Of a stretch of 64,000 nucleotides of DNA, positions 1 to 8,192 are shown in pieces. The position numbers and the translations under genes were made by a program. The notes beneath the pieces are model-generated. The model was given only the letters and a program-made list of their open reading frames with translations, had not been told where the DNA came from and did no database searches. The stretch covers positions 124,001 through 188,000 of the forward strand of contig CP188828.1 of NCBI GenBank assembly GCA_050110875.1, read 5' to 3'. The DNA is from Methyloligella sp050110875. GTDB lineage: Bacteria > Pseudomonadota > Alphaproteobacteria > Rhizobiales > Methyloligellaceae. Positions within the stretch are counted from its first letter, which is position 1. Every line of letters begins with the position of its first letter.

Positions 1-175
1 TCGAGACCACGATCCGGTCGGCTTCCTCCTTCGCACGGGCGACGAGAGATAGGTGGCCGTCATGAAGCGCGCCCATAGTGGGGACGAGGGCGATCTTATG
101 CCCGTTGTTACGCCACTGGGCGACCCGGCGCCGCAGACCGGTGATCGTTCTGATGGTGCTGATAGACGGTGCCAT
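1..175 (-). CDS. panC: Pantothenate synthetase, N-terminal part (runs off the left edge)
   Basis: The bottom strand encodes the first 58 residues of pantothenate synthetase, which joins pantoate and beta-alanine with ATP in the pantothenate/CoA pathway. The ATG lies at 175-173 and the frame is open to the window edge. Residues 31-45 read VPTMGALHDGHLSLV, the family signature containing the HDGH nucleotide-binding histidines, so the assignment is firm although about 220 residues are missing. The gene is divergent from putA and shares roughly 180 bp of upstream sequence with it. Confidence 0.93.
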   Translation of the reverse strand, partial: MAPSISTIRTITGLRRRVAQWRNNGHKIALVPTMGALHDGHLSLVARAKEEADRIVVS

Positions 176-353
176 AGCGCTCGGTGCTTCCGTTCTCGAC
201 CGTGGCGGACGATAGCGCTTTCCTTTCCGAAGGCAACCGGGCGTGGCGGTTCTGCCCATATGGGAGAACCGGTCCGGGAACGCGAAGACGCTAGAGTCGC
301 TTTAACCTCTCTTGGGAGTAAGATCGAAGGATGAGCGGAGCGATCGATCCGAG

Positions 354-3300
354 ATGAGCAGCGTCCGGTCAGAGCGAAATGCGATGACGAGGACCCCTGC
401 GCGGGATGGCATTGCGGCGCTGCTGCTGGCCGACGAGGATCGTTTGGTCGAGGAGCTGATCGATCAGGCGCGGTTCAGCGAACCGGAACGCCGGCAGATC
501 GAGCGGGTGGCGCGGGATCTGGTCCAGGCGGCGCGGGCGGGACGCCAGTCTTACGGCGGGGTCGATTCCTTTCTCCACGAATACGGACTCCTCACGGAAG
601 AGGGCGTGTTGCTGCTTTGCTTGGCGGAGGCGCTCTTGCGCATTCCCGACAAGGCGACAGCCGACCGGCTGATTGCCGGCACCATCTCGGCGGGCGATTG
701 GGCGAAGCATCTCGGTCATTCGCCATCCCTGTTCGTCAATGCGTCGACCTGGGGATTGATGCTGACGGGCCGCGTGCTCGACTGGGGAACGCGGGACGGC
801 AACGAGGTCTCCCAGCGTCTGCAACGGCTGGTCTCGCGCACGGGCGAGGGGGTGATCCGGGAAGCGCTCCGCCATGCCATGCGGATTCTCGGCAGCCAGT
901 TCGTGCTCGGCGAAACCATCGAAGAGGCGATTCACAACGGCAAGGACGAGACAGAGCGGGGCTATCGCTTCTCCTACGACATGCTGGGCGAGGCGGCGCG
1001 CAGCGAGAAGGATGCCCAGAGATACTTGCAGCGCTACGCCCATGCCATCGAGGCGATCGCCAAGGACGAGGGGCGCCCCAAGACCCGGGATGCGGAGACC
1101 TTGCACAAGCGCTCCGGCCTCTCGGTCAAGCTGTCGGCGCTTCACCCGCACTATGAGCCCTCGCATGCGGCGCGGATGCAGGCCGAGCTGCTGCCGCGGC
1201 TGAAGCGGCTGGCCGTTGCCATGCGGGAAGCCTACCTGCCGCTCACCATCGATGCGGAGGAGGCGGACCGGCTGGATCTCAGCCTGTCGCTCCTGCAGCC
1301 GCTTTTCGAGGATCCGGAGCTTGCCGGCTGGGATGGGCTGGGGCTTGCCGTGCAGGGCTATTCCAAGCGGGTCCTACCGCTGATCGCCTGGCTCGCGGCC
1401 GTGGCGCGGGCGACCGGGCGGCGCATCCCGGTACGGCTGGTGAAAGGTGCCTATTGGGATTCGGAGATCAAATGGGCGCAAGTCGCCGGGCTTTCCGGCT
1501 ATCCGGTCTTCACCCGGAAGGTGAACACGGATGTCTCCTATCTCGCGGCAAGCCGGGCGCTGCTGGAGCGGCCCGATTGCTTCTTCCCGCAATTCGCCAC
1601 CCATAATGCTCATACCATCGCGGCGGTGCATCGGCTGGGCGAGGGCGCCGATTACGAGTTCCAACGGCTCTACGGCATGGGGGAGCCGCTTTACGAGGCG
1701 GTCATCTCGCCTGAGAAGCTGAACCGCCCCTGCCGCATCTACGCGCCGGTGGGCGGCCATAGCGATCTGCTCGCCTATCTGGTGCGCAGGCTCCTGGAGA
1801 ACGGCGCGAACACCTCTTTCGTGAACAGGCTGGCCGATGACGAGGCGCCGCTCGCGGCGATCATTGCCGATCCGGTGGAGAAGGCGGAAGGGCTCGAGCC
1901 GAAGGCCAATCCGCGTATTCCGCTGCCCGGCCGGATCTTCGCGCCACGCACGAACAGCCAGGGGTTGCCGCTCTGGGAAGATACGATCCGAGAACCGTTG
2001 CTCGACGATATGGAGGCCGCGCTCCATGGCGGCGACTTCATGGCCGGGCCGATCGTTTCTGGCGCGCTGGTGGAGCGCGGCGCGCCGCTCGCCGTCACAT
2101 CGCCCCATGACCGGCAGGTGGTGGTGGGGCAGTGCTATCAATCGGATTCCGACGCCATGGAGACGGCGCTCGATGCGGCATCGGCCGCGGCACCGGCCTG
2201 GGATCGGCGCGGGGGGGACGAGCGGGCCGCGATCCTGGAGACGGCAGCCGATCTCTTCGAGGCGGACCGGCCGGCTATGATGGCGCTGTTGGTTCGCGAG
2301 GCCGGCAAAACCCTGGAGAATGCCCAAGGCGATCTCAGGGAGGCTGCCGATCATCTGCGGTATGCGGCGGCCCAGGCGCGCGAGAAATTCACCCAGCCGC
2401 AGCGTCTCCCCGGGCCGACGGGAGAGGAGAATTTGCTCTCCTTCCACGGTCGCGGGGTCTTCGCCTGCATCTCGCCCTGGAATTTCCCGCTCGCCATCTT
2501 CAGCGCGCAGATCGGGGCAGCGCTCGCCGCCGGCAATGGGGTGATCGCCAAGCCGGCAGAACAGACGCCGCTGATCGCTGCCCGCGCCGTTCGCCTCTTG
2601 CACGAGGCGGGCGTGCCGGCGGATGTGCTGCATCTGTTGCCGGGTCCGGGCGAGGTGGTCGGCCAGGCGCTTGTGAAGGACCCGCGGATCGACGGCGTTG
2701 CGTTCACGGGCGGCACGGAGACGGGCATTGCCATCAACCGAACGCTTGCGGCCCGGGACGGCCCCGTGGTGCCGCTGATCGCCGAGATGGGCGGGCTGAA
2801 CGCCATGATCGTCGATTCCTCGGCGCTGCCAGAGCAGGTGGTGGACGACGTGATCGCTTCGGCTTTCGACAGCGCCGGCCAGCGCTGCTCGGCGCTCCGG
2901 GTGTTGTTTCTGCAAGAGGAGGTGGCGGATCGCATCCTGGAGATGCTGACCGGCGCCGTGCGCGAGCTCAGGATCGGCGATCCGCTCGATTATGCGACGG
3001 ATGTGGGGCCGGTGATCGATGCGGAAGCAAAGCTGGCGCTGCAGGGCCATAAGGTGCGCATGCGGGCCGAGGCGAAGGAGATCCTGGAGCTGCCGCTGCC
3101 GGAGGGGCTTGAGAAGGGGACTTTCGTCAGTCCCGCCATCTATGAGATCGGCGCGCTCTCCGAACTCGAGGCGGAGGTCTTCGGTCCCATCCTTCATGTG
3201 GTGCGCTATCCCAGCGATGGATTGGCTGCGGTCTGCGATCAGATCAATGAGAGCGGATTCGGTTTGACCCTCGGGCTTCATTCGCGAGTCGCTCAGGTCG

Positions 3301-3530
3301 CCGATTTCGTCGCCGCCCATGCCCATGTCGGCAATTTCTATGTGAACCGGAACCAGATCGGAGCGGTCGTTGGCGCCCAGCCCTTCGGCGGGGAAGGGCT
3401 CTCGGGCACGGGGCCGAAGGCGGGAGGACCGAACTATCTGATGCGTTTTGCTAACGAACGGGTGGTAACGGTCAATACGACGGCCTCCGGCGGCAATGCG
3501 AAGCTGCTTGCCGCAACGGACGAAGATTAG
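354..3530 (+). CDS. putA: Bifunctional proline dehydrogenase / L-glutamate-gamma-semialdehyde dehydrogenase
   Basis: PutA oxidises proline to glutamate in two steps: a flavin proline dehydrogenase followed by an NAD-dependent P5C dehydrogenase. In the first domain RLVKGAYWDSEIKWAQ (around residue 360), FATHNAHT and GMGEPLY are proline dehydrogenase motifs. In the second, ISPWNFPLAIF, the Glu of LIAEMGG and the catalytic Cys of SAGQRCSALR (about residue 845) mark the aldehyde dehydrogenase. About 1058 residues is the short PutA class. There is no N-terminal ribbon-helix-helix DNA-binding domain, so autoregulation as in E. coli is unlikely. The start is uncertain: TTG 312, ATG 354 and ATG 384 are all in frame; 354 was chosen for a GGAG stretch upstream. 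Confidence 0.96.
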   Translation: MSSVRSERNAMTRTPARDGIAALLLADEDRLVEELIDQARFSEPERRQIERVARDLVQAARAGRQSYGGVDSFLHEYGLLTEEGVLLLCLAEALLRIPDKATADRLIAGTISAGDWAKHLGHSPSLFVNASTWGLMLTGRVLDWGTRDGNEVSQRLQRLVSRTGEGVIREALRHAMRILGSQFVLGETIEEAIHNGKDETERGYRFSYDMLGEAARSEKDAQRYLQRYAHAIEAIAKDEGRPKTRDAETLHKRSGLSVKLSALHPHYEPSHAARMQAELLPRLKRLAVAMREAYLPLTIDAEEADRLDLSLSLLQPLFEDPELAGWDGLGLAVQGYSKRVLPLIAWLAAVARATGRRIPVRLVKGAYWDSEIKWAQVAGLSGYPVFTRKVNTDVSYLAASRALLERPDCFFPQFATHNAHTIAAVHRLGEGADYEFQRLYGMGEPLYEAVISPEKLNRPCRIYAPVGGHSDLLAYLVRRLLENGANTSFVNRLADDEAPLAAIIADPVEKAEGLEPKANPRIPLPGRIFAPRTNSQGLPLWEDTIREPLLDDMEAALHGGDFMAGPIVSGALVERGAPLAVTSPHDRQVVVGQCYQSDSDAMETALDAASAAAPAWDRRGGDERAAILETAADLFEADRPAMMALLVREAGKTLENAQGDLREAADHLRYAAAQAREKFTQPQRLPGPTGEENLLSFHGRGVFACISPWNFPLAIFSAQIGAALAAGNGVIAKPAEQTPLIAARAVRLLHEAGVPADVLHLLPGPGEVVGQALVKDPRIDGVAFTGGTETGIAINRTLAARDGPVVPLIAEMGGLNAMIVDSSALPEQVVDDVIASAFDSAGQRCSALRVLFLQEEVADRILEMLTGAVRELRIGDPLDYATDVGPVIDAEAKLALQGHKVRMRAEAKEILELPLPEGLEKGTFVSPAIYEIGALSELEAEVFGPILHVVRYPSDGLAAVCDQINESGFGLTLGLHSRVAQVADFVAAHAHVGNFYVNRNQIGAVVGAQPFGGEGLSGTGPKAGGPNYLMRFANERVVTVNTTASGGNAKLLAATDED

Positions 3531-3612
3531 CCCCGCCATTGCCGGAGGGGCCAAGAAGTTCCATCTATAGGACGATTGTTTCCCGATATGTTCGCCAGCG
3601 AAAGGAGCTTTA

Positions 3613-4347
3613 ATGGCGAAAGCGATGCGTCCAGCCAGAGACGACGCCAAGAGCAATACGCAGGATTTGGAACGGCAGCGCTCCAGCGACACGGAAATCG
3701 CCGCCTTTATTGAGCGAACCCGCTCGGTCGCGCCTCATTCGGGCGATGGCCGGCTGATCTTCGCCATGGACGCGACTATGAGCCGCCAGCCCACCTGGGA
3801 CATGGCGTTGCAGCTTCAGGGCGATATGTTCGCCGCGGTGGATGAAATCGGCGGGCTCGACGTTCAGCTCATCTATTTCAGAGGGTTCGGCGAGTGCCGG
3901 GCGAGCAAATGGGTGAGCGATGGAGGCGCGCTCGCCCGGGTCATGGGGCAGGTCTCCTGCCGGGGCGGTTATACCCAGATCGGCAAGGTGCTGACCCATG
4001 CCAAGCGCGAGACCGGAAAGCAGAAGGTCAATGCCGTGGTTTATGTCGGCGATTGCATGGAGGAGAATATCGACGTGCTTTGCCAAAAGGCTGGCGAGCT
4101 CGGGCTCCTCGGCGTGCCTGTCTTCCTGTTCCAGGAGGGGCGGGAGCCACAGGCCGAGATCGCCTTCAAGGAGATCGCCCGGCTGACTAAGGGCGCCTAT
4201 TGCCCGTTCGACGCCGGATCGGCACAGCAGCTCCGGGCGCTGCTAAAGGCCGTTGCGGTCTACGCCAGCGGTGGCCGCAAGGCGCTGCAATCCTTCAGCG
4301 CACGCGATGGCGACGTGGCGGCCCGGCTTCTCGAGCAAATAGGCTGA
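3613..4347 (+). CDS. VWA-domain protein
   Basis: A 244-residue cytoplasmic protein with a von Willebrand factor A fold. LIFAMDATMSRQPTW (near residue 55) supplies a DxTxS MIDAS-like metal site, and the alternation of hydrophobic strands (VQLIYFRGF, NAVVYVGDC, VPVFLFQEG) fits the fold. There is no signal peptide or membrane segment. It has an AAAGGAG-type ribosome site and ends 8 bp before the J-domain membrane protein, so the two are probably co-transcribed. Function is unknown; VWA domains usually mediate metal-dependent protein contacts. Confidence 0.8.
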   Translation: MAKAMRPARDDAKSNTQDLERQRSSDTEIAAFIERTRSVAPHSGDGRLIFAMDATMSRQPTWDMALQLQGDMFAAVDEIGGLDVQLIYFRGFGECRASKWVSDGGALARVMGQVSCRGGYTQIGKVLTHAKRETGKQKVNAVVYVGDCMEENIDVLCQKAGELGLLGVPVFLFQEGREPQAEIAFKEIARLTKGAYCPFDAGSAQQLRALLKAVAVYASGGRKALQSFSARDGDVAARLLEQIG

Positions 4348-4355
4348 CCAAAAAC

Positions 4356-5135
4356 ATGTACGCGTTCCTCATCGGCCTCGGCATCTTTCTGATCGTGCTG
4401 TTCGGTGCTCGCTATCTGGCCAATGCCGACACGAGCAAGCTCGCCCGCGCCATTCGGAAATATAGCTGGATCGCCCTGTTCATCCTGGCCGGGCTCTTCA
4501 TCATCCCGGGCCTGCTGATCCTTGCGATTCCGCTGGCGATCGTCGGCTACACGATGCTGCGCCGCCAAGGGATCCGTTTCCGGACCTTCGGCACCGGGCC
4601 GTTCGGCCCTGGCGGCATGGGCGGTCTTGGCGGCGCCTACGGGCCGCGTCAACGCCGGCCTGGCGGGCAGAAATCGTTCGTCCGGACCGCCCATCTTGAG
4701 ATGGAGCTCGATCACGGGACCGGCCGCGTCGACGGGCGCGTCGTGGCGGGTCAATTCGCCGGTCGTGCGCTGTCCGATCTCGATATGCGTGAATTGCAGG
4801 CGCTGGTCGCGGCGCTGCAACAGGGCGATCCGCAAGAGGCCGCGCTGATCGAGGCCTATCTGAACCAGCGTGCCCCCGGCTGGCAGGAGGGGGCAGGACC
4901 GTCCGGCGCCGGCAATGGTACGGGCGGGACGGGGCGTCGGCGCACGCGCGCCTCAAGCAGCATGAGTGTCGACGAGGCGTATGAGGTTCTGGGCGTCAGC
5001 CGTTCGGCGAGCGTGGAGGAGATCCGCGTCGCGCATCGGCAGCTGATGAAGCGAGTCCACCCGGATCAGGGCGGCTCCACCTATCTCGCTGCGCGGATCA
5101 ACGAAGCCAAGGAAGTGCTCCTCAGCGTCCGTTGA
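4356..5135 (+). CDS. Membrane-anchored J-domain protein (DjlA/DnaJ-like)
   Basis: A 259-residue inner-membrane protein. Two hydrophobic segments lie at the N terminus (AFLIGLGIFLIVLFGA and WIALFILAGLFIIPGL region), then a Gly-rich linker, then a C-terminal J domain (DEAYEVLGVSRSASVEEIR) with the HPD tripeptide (RVHPDQGG) that stimulates DnaK ATPase. The J domain at the extreme C terminus behind membrane helices resembles TIM14/Pam18-like and DjlA-like co-chaperones. The ATG at 4356 was chosen because the upstream in-frame sequence overlaps the VWA gene and carries no recognisable domain. Client proteins cannot be deduced. Confidence 0.82.
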   Translation: MYAFLIGLGIFLIVLFGARYLANADTSKLARAIRKYSWIALFILAGLFIIPGLLILAIPLAIVGYTMLRRQGIRFRTFGTGPFGPGGMGGLGGAYGPRQRRPGGQKSFVRTAHLEMELDHGTGRVDGRVVAGQFAGRALSDLDMRELQALVAALQQGDPQEAALIEAYLNQRAPGWQEGAGPSGAGNGTGGTGRRRTRASSSMSVDEAYEVLGVSRSASVEEIRVAHRQLMKRVHPDQGGSTYLAARINEAKEVLLSVR

Positions 5136-5157
5136 TCCGCCGCGATTGCTTCGGGCG

Positions 5158-5565
5158 TTATCCGTTTCGCTTCCAGAGATTGTCGACGGCCCAGGCGCCA
5201 GGGCCGGCGAAGAACAGATACAGGAAGACGAAGCAGAACAGGATCGATCCGTCGCCGCCGTTCTGAATGGGATAGAACGCATCGGGTTTGTAATGGGCCA
5301 TCCAATAGGCGACCGCCATCTGGCCGGAAAGCAGGAAGGCGATGGGCCGGGTGAATAGCCCGATCAGGATGGCTAGACCGCCGAACACCTCAAGGATGCC
5401 CGCAACGAGCATCAGGGGCGGAAGGCTTCCGCCACCTGCGCCATGGCCTTCGACTTCCGGAAACCCGAACAGCTTGACCGTGCCGTGCTCCATGAAGAGG
5501 AGCGCGGCGACGATGCGAAGCGCGGTAAGCGCATAAGGTGCGTATCGATCGAGTGAGCTCAGCAT
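5158..5565 (-). CDS. DoxX family membrane protein
   Basis: A 135-residue protein with about four transmembrane segments and the DoxX features: an N-terminal RIVAALLFMEHGTVKLFG segment and a central GILEVFGGLAILIGLFTR segment. DoxX relatives include a thiosulfate:quinone oxidoreductase subunit and membrane partners of thiol/oxidative-stress systems, but most are uncharacterised. It is convergent with the J-domain gene. Before the transposon inserted, the carboxypeptidase gene now at 8343-9692 lay about 120 bp upstream in the same direction. Confidence 0.85.
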   Translation of the reverse strand: MLSSLDRYAPYALTALRIVAALLFMEHGTVKLFGFPEVEGHGAGGGSLPPLMLVAGILEVFGGLAILIGLFTRPIAFLLSGQMAVAYWMAHYKPDAFYPIQNGGDGSILFCFVFLYLFFAGPGAWAVDNLWKRNG

Positions 5566-5681
5566 AAATCGTCCCTCGTTATGGTCTCGTTATCCCCCCA
5601 AGACGGGAAGCACCCTATGGCGCGGGGAGATTCGCGGCAAGAAAGAGCCGCGCGACGAGAGGGCGATTTTGCGGGCCGGGT

Positions 5682-5689
5682 CTTTTTTT
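5682..5689. repeat. Target-site duplication, left copy
   Basis: The 8 bp CTTTTTTT immediately outside the left inverted repeat recur exactly at 8337-8344 outside the right repeat. Eight bp is the duplication length typical of the IS1595 family. Confidence 0.93.
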
Positions 5690-5714
5690 GGCGATGTTGC
5701 ACTATCCGTACCCA
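5690..5714 (+). repeat. Left terminal inverted repeat of the transposon
   Basis: 25 bp matching the reverse complement of 8312-8336 without mismatch; it begins GGCGATGTTGCACTATC. Similarity stops at the next inner base on both sides. Confidence 0.95.
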
Positions 5715-5725
5715 AGTGCTATATA
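5697..5725 (+). promoter_or_regulatory. Predicted sigma-70 promoter of the transposase
   Basis: TTGCAC (5697-5702) and TATATA (5720-5725) are separated by 17 bp. The -35 element lies inside the inverted repeat, so transposase binding to the end could repress its own promoter. AGGAG at 5734-5738 precedes the ATG at 5748. Confidence 0.65.
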
Positions 5726-5747
5726 GTGGGGTAAGGAGAATGCAGCG

Positions 5748-6677
5748 ATGTCCAATCTTTCTGCCCCACACTTTCACGACGAGCAGGCGGCATACCAGTT
5801 TGTAGAGGCACGGATTTGGCCGGAAGGTCCGATCTGCCCGCACTGTGGTGGGACCGAGCGCATCAGCCCCATGAAGGGCAAGAGCACTCGCATTGGCGCT
5901 TACAAGTGCTACCAGTGCCGGAAGCCGTTCACGGTCAAGATCGGCACGATTTTCGAGGCCTCCAACGTCAAGATGCACGTTTGGCTTCAAGCCATCTATT
6001 TGATGGCGGCCAGCAAGAAGGGTATCAGCACGCATCAGCTTCACCGGACTCTCGGCGTCGCTCTTCGTACGGCGTGGTTCATGTCCCACCGTATTCGGGA
6101 AGCCATGCGCGAAGGCGCGTTGGATACGTTCGGCACCGGCGGCGGAATTGTTGAGGCGGACGAAACCTTCATTGGAAATGATCGGACAAAGAAGCCGAAA
6201 GGTCAGAAGAAGGGCCGCGGCTATCACCACAAGCACAAGGTGCTTGCTCTGGTCGACCGCACCACGCGCCGCGCGCGGACCATGGTGATTGACAGCCTTG
6301 CCGCGAAGGACATCGCTCCGATCCTTCGCGAGAACGTCGCGAAAGAGGCGCGTTTGATGACGGACGAGGCTTCTTATTACACGCTAATCGGTCGCGAGTT
6401 TGCATCCCACGATATCGTCCGGCATGGGCAAGGCGAGTACGGTCGCGGGGAGATCGGGACGAATACTATCGAAGGATTCTTTTCCGTGTTCAAACGCGGG
6501 ATGAAGGGCATCTATCAGCATTGCGGGAAATCCCATCTTCACCGCTATGCAGCCGAATTCGAATTCCGGTACAATCATCGGGTCGCGAATGGCTTTGATG
6601 ACCTGATGCGAGCCGACAGATTGTTGGTCGGCTTCAAGGGAAAGCGACTTATGTACCGGGACTCGTTCGCAGGGTAG
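5748..6677 (+). CDS. IS1595-family (ISXO2-like) transposase
   Basis: A complete 309-residue transposase. An N-terminal zinc ribbon has cysteines at 30, 33, 54 and 57 (CPHC and CYQC) for binding the ends. The ISXO2-type catalytic domain follows, with the first Asp in VEADETFIG, the second in LMTDEASYY and the third block NTIEGFFSVFKRG before HLHRYAAEFEFRYNHR. Length and motif order are those of the family and there is no frameshift, so the element may be active. The start is supported by an AGGAG site 9 bp upstream. Confidence 0.96.
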   Translation: MSNLSAPHFHDEQAAYQFVEARIWPEGPICPHCGGTERISPMKGKSTRIGAYKCYQCRKPFTVKIGTIFEASNVKMHVWLQAIYLMAASKKGISTHQLHRTLGVALRTAWFMSHRIREAMREGALDTFGTGGGIVEADETFIGNDRTKKPKGQKKGRGYHHKHKVLALVDRTTRRARTMVIDSLAAKDIAPILRENVAKEARLMTDEASYYTLIGREFASHDIVRHGQGEYGRGEIGTNTIEGFFSVFKRGMKGIYQHCGKSHLHRYAAEFEFRYNHRVANGFDDLMRADRLLVGFKGKRLMYRDSFAG

Positions 6678-6712
6678 AAGACACAAATCCCTCTAGTATC
6701 GTGGTGCGCGTA

Positions 6713-7519
6713 ATGGCTGAAGAGGACCGGATCACTCTCGTTATCGAGGGATTCCCTGAGGACGACGGCCGCGTTAGGCTTGCTGCGTTCATGTCTCAAA
6801 TCCAAAATCTGAACGCGACGGTTGCAAAGCTTGATCGGGAGGCTCATGACGGCAAGTCGGCAAGCTATTTCCAGATTGCTGAACTGTCTTTCAGTAGCCC
6901 CGTGCGTATCAGTGTGGAACCGCACGCCCTGGCGAAACGCCCCTATGTCGGAAGCGCGATAGTTGAGAGTCTTGAGCGCATTACCACTGCGCTAGATCTT
7001 GATGCGGATCTGTCTGGGTTCGACGCGGACCTTCTCGAGGACATTCGCGCCCTAGCGCGGCCGGTGGGCAAGAGCGTTAAGAGTGCTGCGCTTGTGTTTA
7101 ACGGGGAGAGCTTTGACCTCACGGAGCGGGTTACTGCTCGCGTAGACGAAGCGTTAGCCGTAGATGACGAGTGCGAAGGTGCTCTTGAGGGCAGGCTAGA
7201 GCAGATCAATCTCCATCACGGTGCCAATGTATTTCATATCTATCCTGACGTTGGGCCTAAGAAGGTAAGCTGCCATTTTCCGGCGAAACTCTATGACGAG
7301 GCGGTTTCCGCAGTCGGGCGCCGCGCCGAGATTTTCGGCACTCTGCATTACAGGTCTGGAGCGAACTTTCCTCACAAGATTTCTGTAGCCTCTATTGAGG
7401 CATACCCACCGGATGACGAGCTGCCGGATTGGGAGGATCTCCGTGGGCGGGCACCTAACGCAACAGAAGGGTTGAGTAGCGAAGCCTTTGTTCGGGAGCT
7501 TCGCAATGGCTGGCGCTGA
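6713..7519 (+). CDS. Passenger protein of unknown function (possible partner of the PIN nuclease)
   Basis: A 268-residue acidic soluble protein; I do not recognise the family. The N-terminal half is helical and Asp/Glu-rich. The C-terminal part (about 185-250) alternates short strands (VSCHFPAKLY, RAEIFGTLHYRSG, HKISVASIEAYP) like a small beta-barrel or OB-like module, then ends in a conserved-looking tail SSEAFVRELRNGW. It starts 35 bp after the transposase stop. Its end overlaps the PIN gene by 14 bp, which indicates translational coupling. Position suggests a partner or antitoxin, although 268 residues is long for a classical antitoxin. ATG 6713 was preferred to GTG 6701. Confidence 0.75.
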   Translation: MAEEDRITLVIEGFPEDDGRVRLAAFMSQIQNLNATVAKLDREAHDGKSASYFQIAELSFSSPVRISVEPHALAKRPYVGSAIVESLERITTALDLDADLSGFDADLLEDIRALARPVGKSVKSAALVFNGESFDLTERVTARVDEALAVDDECEGALEGRLEQINLHHGANVFHIYPDVGPKKVSCHFPAKLYDEAVSAVGRRAEIFGTLHYRSGANFPHKISVASIEAYPPDDELPDWEDLRGRAPNATEGLSSEAFVRELRNGWR

Positions 7520-8039
7520 GACGGTTTACTACTGGGACACCTGCCTGTTCCTCGCGTGGATTCAGGATGAGGCTCGCCCGACTGGGGAAATGGACGGCGT
7601 TCGTGAAGTGATAGAGCGGTGCAAGAGACGCGAGGTCAAAATAATTACTTCTGTTTTGACGTCAGTCGAGGTTCTGCAAAGCAAATTACCGGCTGGCATG
7701 GACACGCTGTTTGCCGGTTTGATGAAGCGCATCACCAGGTTGAGCATCGATGCGAAAGTTGCCTCAGTAGCCCACGACATTCGGAACTATTATCAGCAGC
7801 GGATCGATCAGTTTGACGGTAAGAAGCTGACAACCCCCGATGCCATCCATTTGGCCACGGGAGTTTTGTACCGAGTCACGGAATTTCATACCTTCGATGA
7901 CGGCAAAAGCGACAAGAAATCGATCGGCCTAATCAATCTGTCAGGCGATGTTGGTGGGAACAATCTCAAGATATGCAAACCGACCGCAAAAAACCCCGGC
8001 CTAGACCTGAGGCCTCCGACCGAGCCGAAGGGTTCATAG
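7506..8039 (+). CDS. PIN-domain protein (VapC-like nuclease), transposon passenger
   Basis: A 177-residue PIN-domain protein. The acidic residues expected for the metal site are present: Asp11 in VYYWDTCLFLAW, Glu in SVLTSVEVLQ, Asp in TTPDAIHLATG and Asp residues in FHTFDDGK. PIN enzymes of the VapC type are endoribonucleases that often cut tRNA or rRNA. The start at 7506 lies inside the preceding gene in another frame, and the 3' end overlaps the next small gene by 67 bp. The tight three-gene packing, with a tRNA-like RNA just downstream, suggests one functional module. Substrate and toxicity are not deducible. Confidence 0.85.
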   Translation: MAGAETVYYWDTCLFLAWIQDEARPTGEMDGVREVIERCKRREVKIITSVLTSVEVLQSKLPAGMDTLFAGLMKRITRLSIDAKVASVAHDIRNYYQQRIDQFDGKKLTTPDAIHLATGVLYRVTEFHTFDDGKSDKKSIGLINLSGDVGGNNLKICKPTAKNPGLDLRPPTEPKGS

Positions 8040-8179
8040 AGACGGCTCAACGGCTTGGACTGGACACCGAGGAAGCTGAGGCCGCTTTTGAACGCGCCTT
8101 TGGGGATGTGGCCCCGCCCAAGAAAAAGGATCGCAACCCTTCAAAATCGGGCAGTGAGACACCACGTAACGACGACTGA
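7973..8179 (+). CDS. Small charged passenger protein
   Basis: A 68-residue protein starting within the PIN gene and ending 13 bp before the tRNA-like segment. The N terminus and C terminus are basic and Pro/Lys-rich (TDRKKPRPRP and PPKKKDRNPSK); the middle (GFIETAQRLGLDTEEAEAAFERAFGD) is a predicted amphipathic helix pair. The composition fits a nucleic-acid-binding or antitoxin-like peptide, but no family is recognised. The overlapping arrangement continues that of the two genes before it, which supports it as real. Confidence 0.6.
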   Translation: MQTDRKKPRPRPEASDRAEGFIETAQRLGLDTEEAEAAFERAFGDVAPPKKKDRNPSKSGSETPRNDD

Positions 8180-8192
8180 ATAATCCAGAAAT

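Noticed and set aside
53..334. Top-strand open frame of 93 codons at the left end
   Set aside because: Its first half is antisense to the panC N terminus, whose protein signature is unmistakable; the product resembles nothing.
1374..3692. 772-codon bottom-strand frame opposite putA
   Set aside because: Long antisense frames are a by-product of high GC and strong codon bias; the opposite strand encodes PutA with all motifs.
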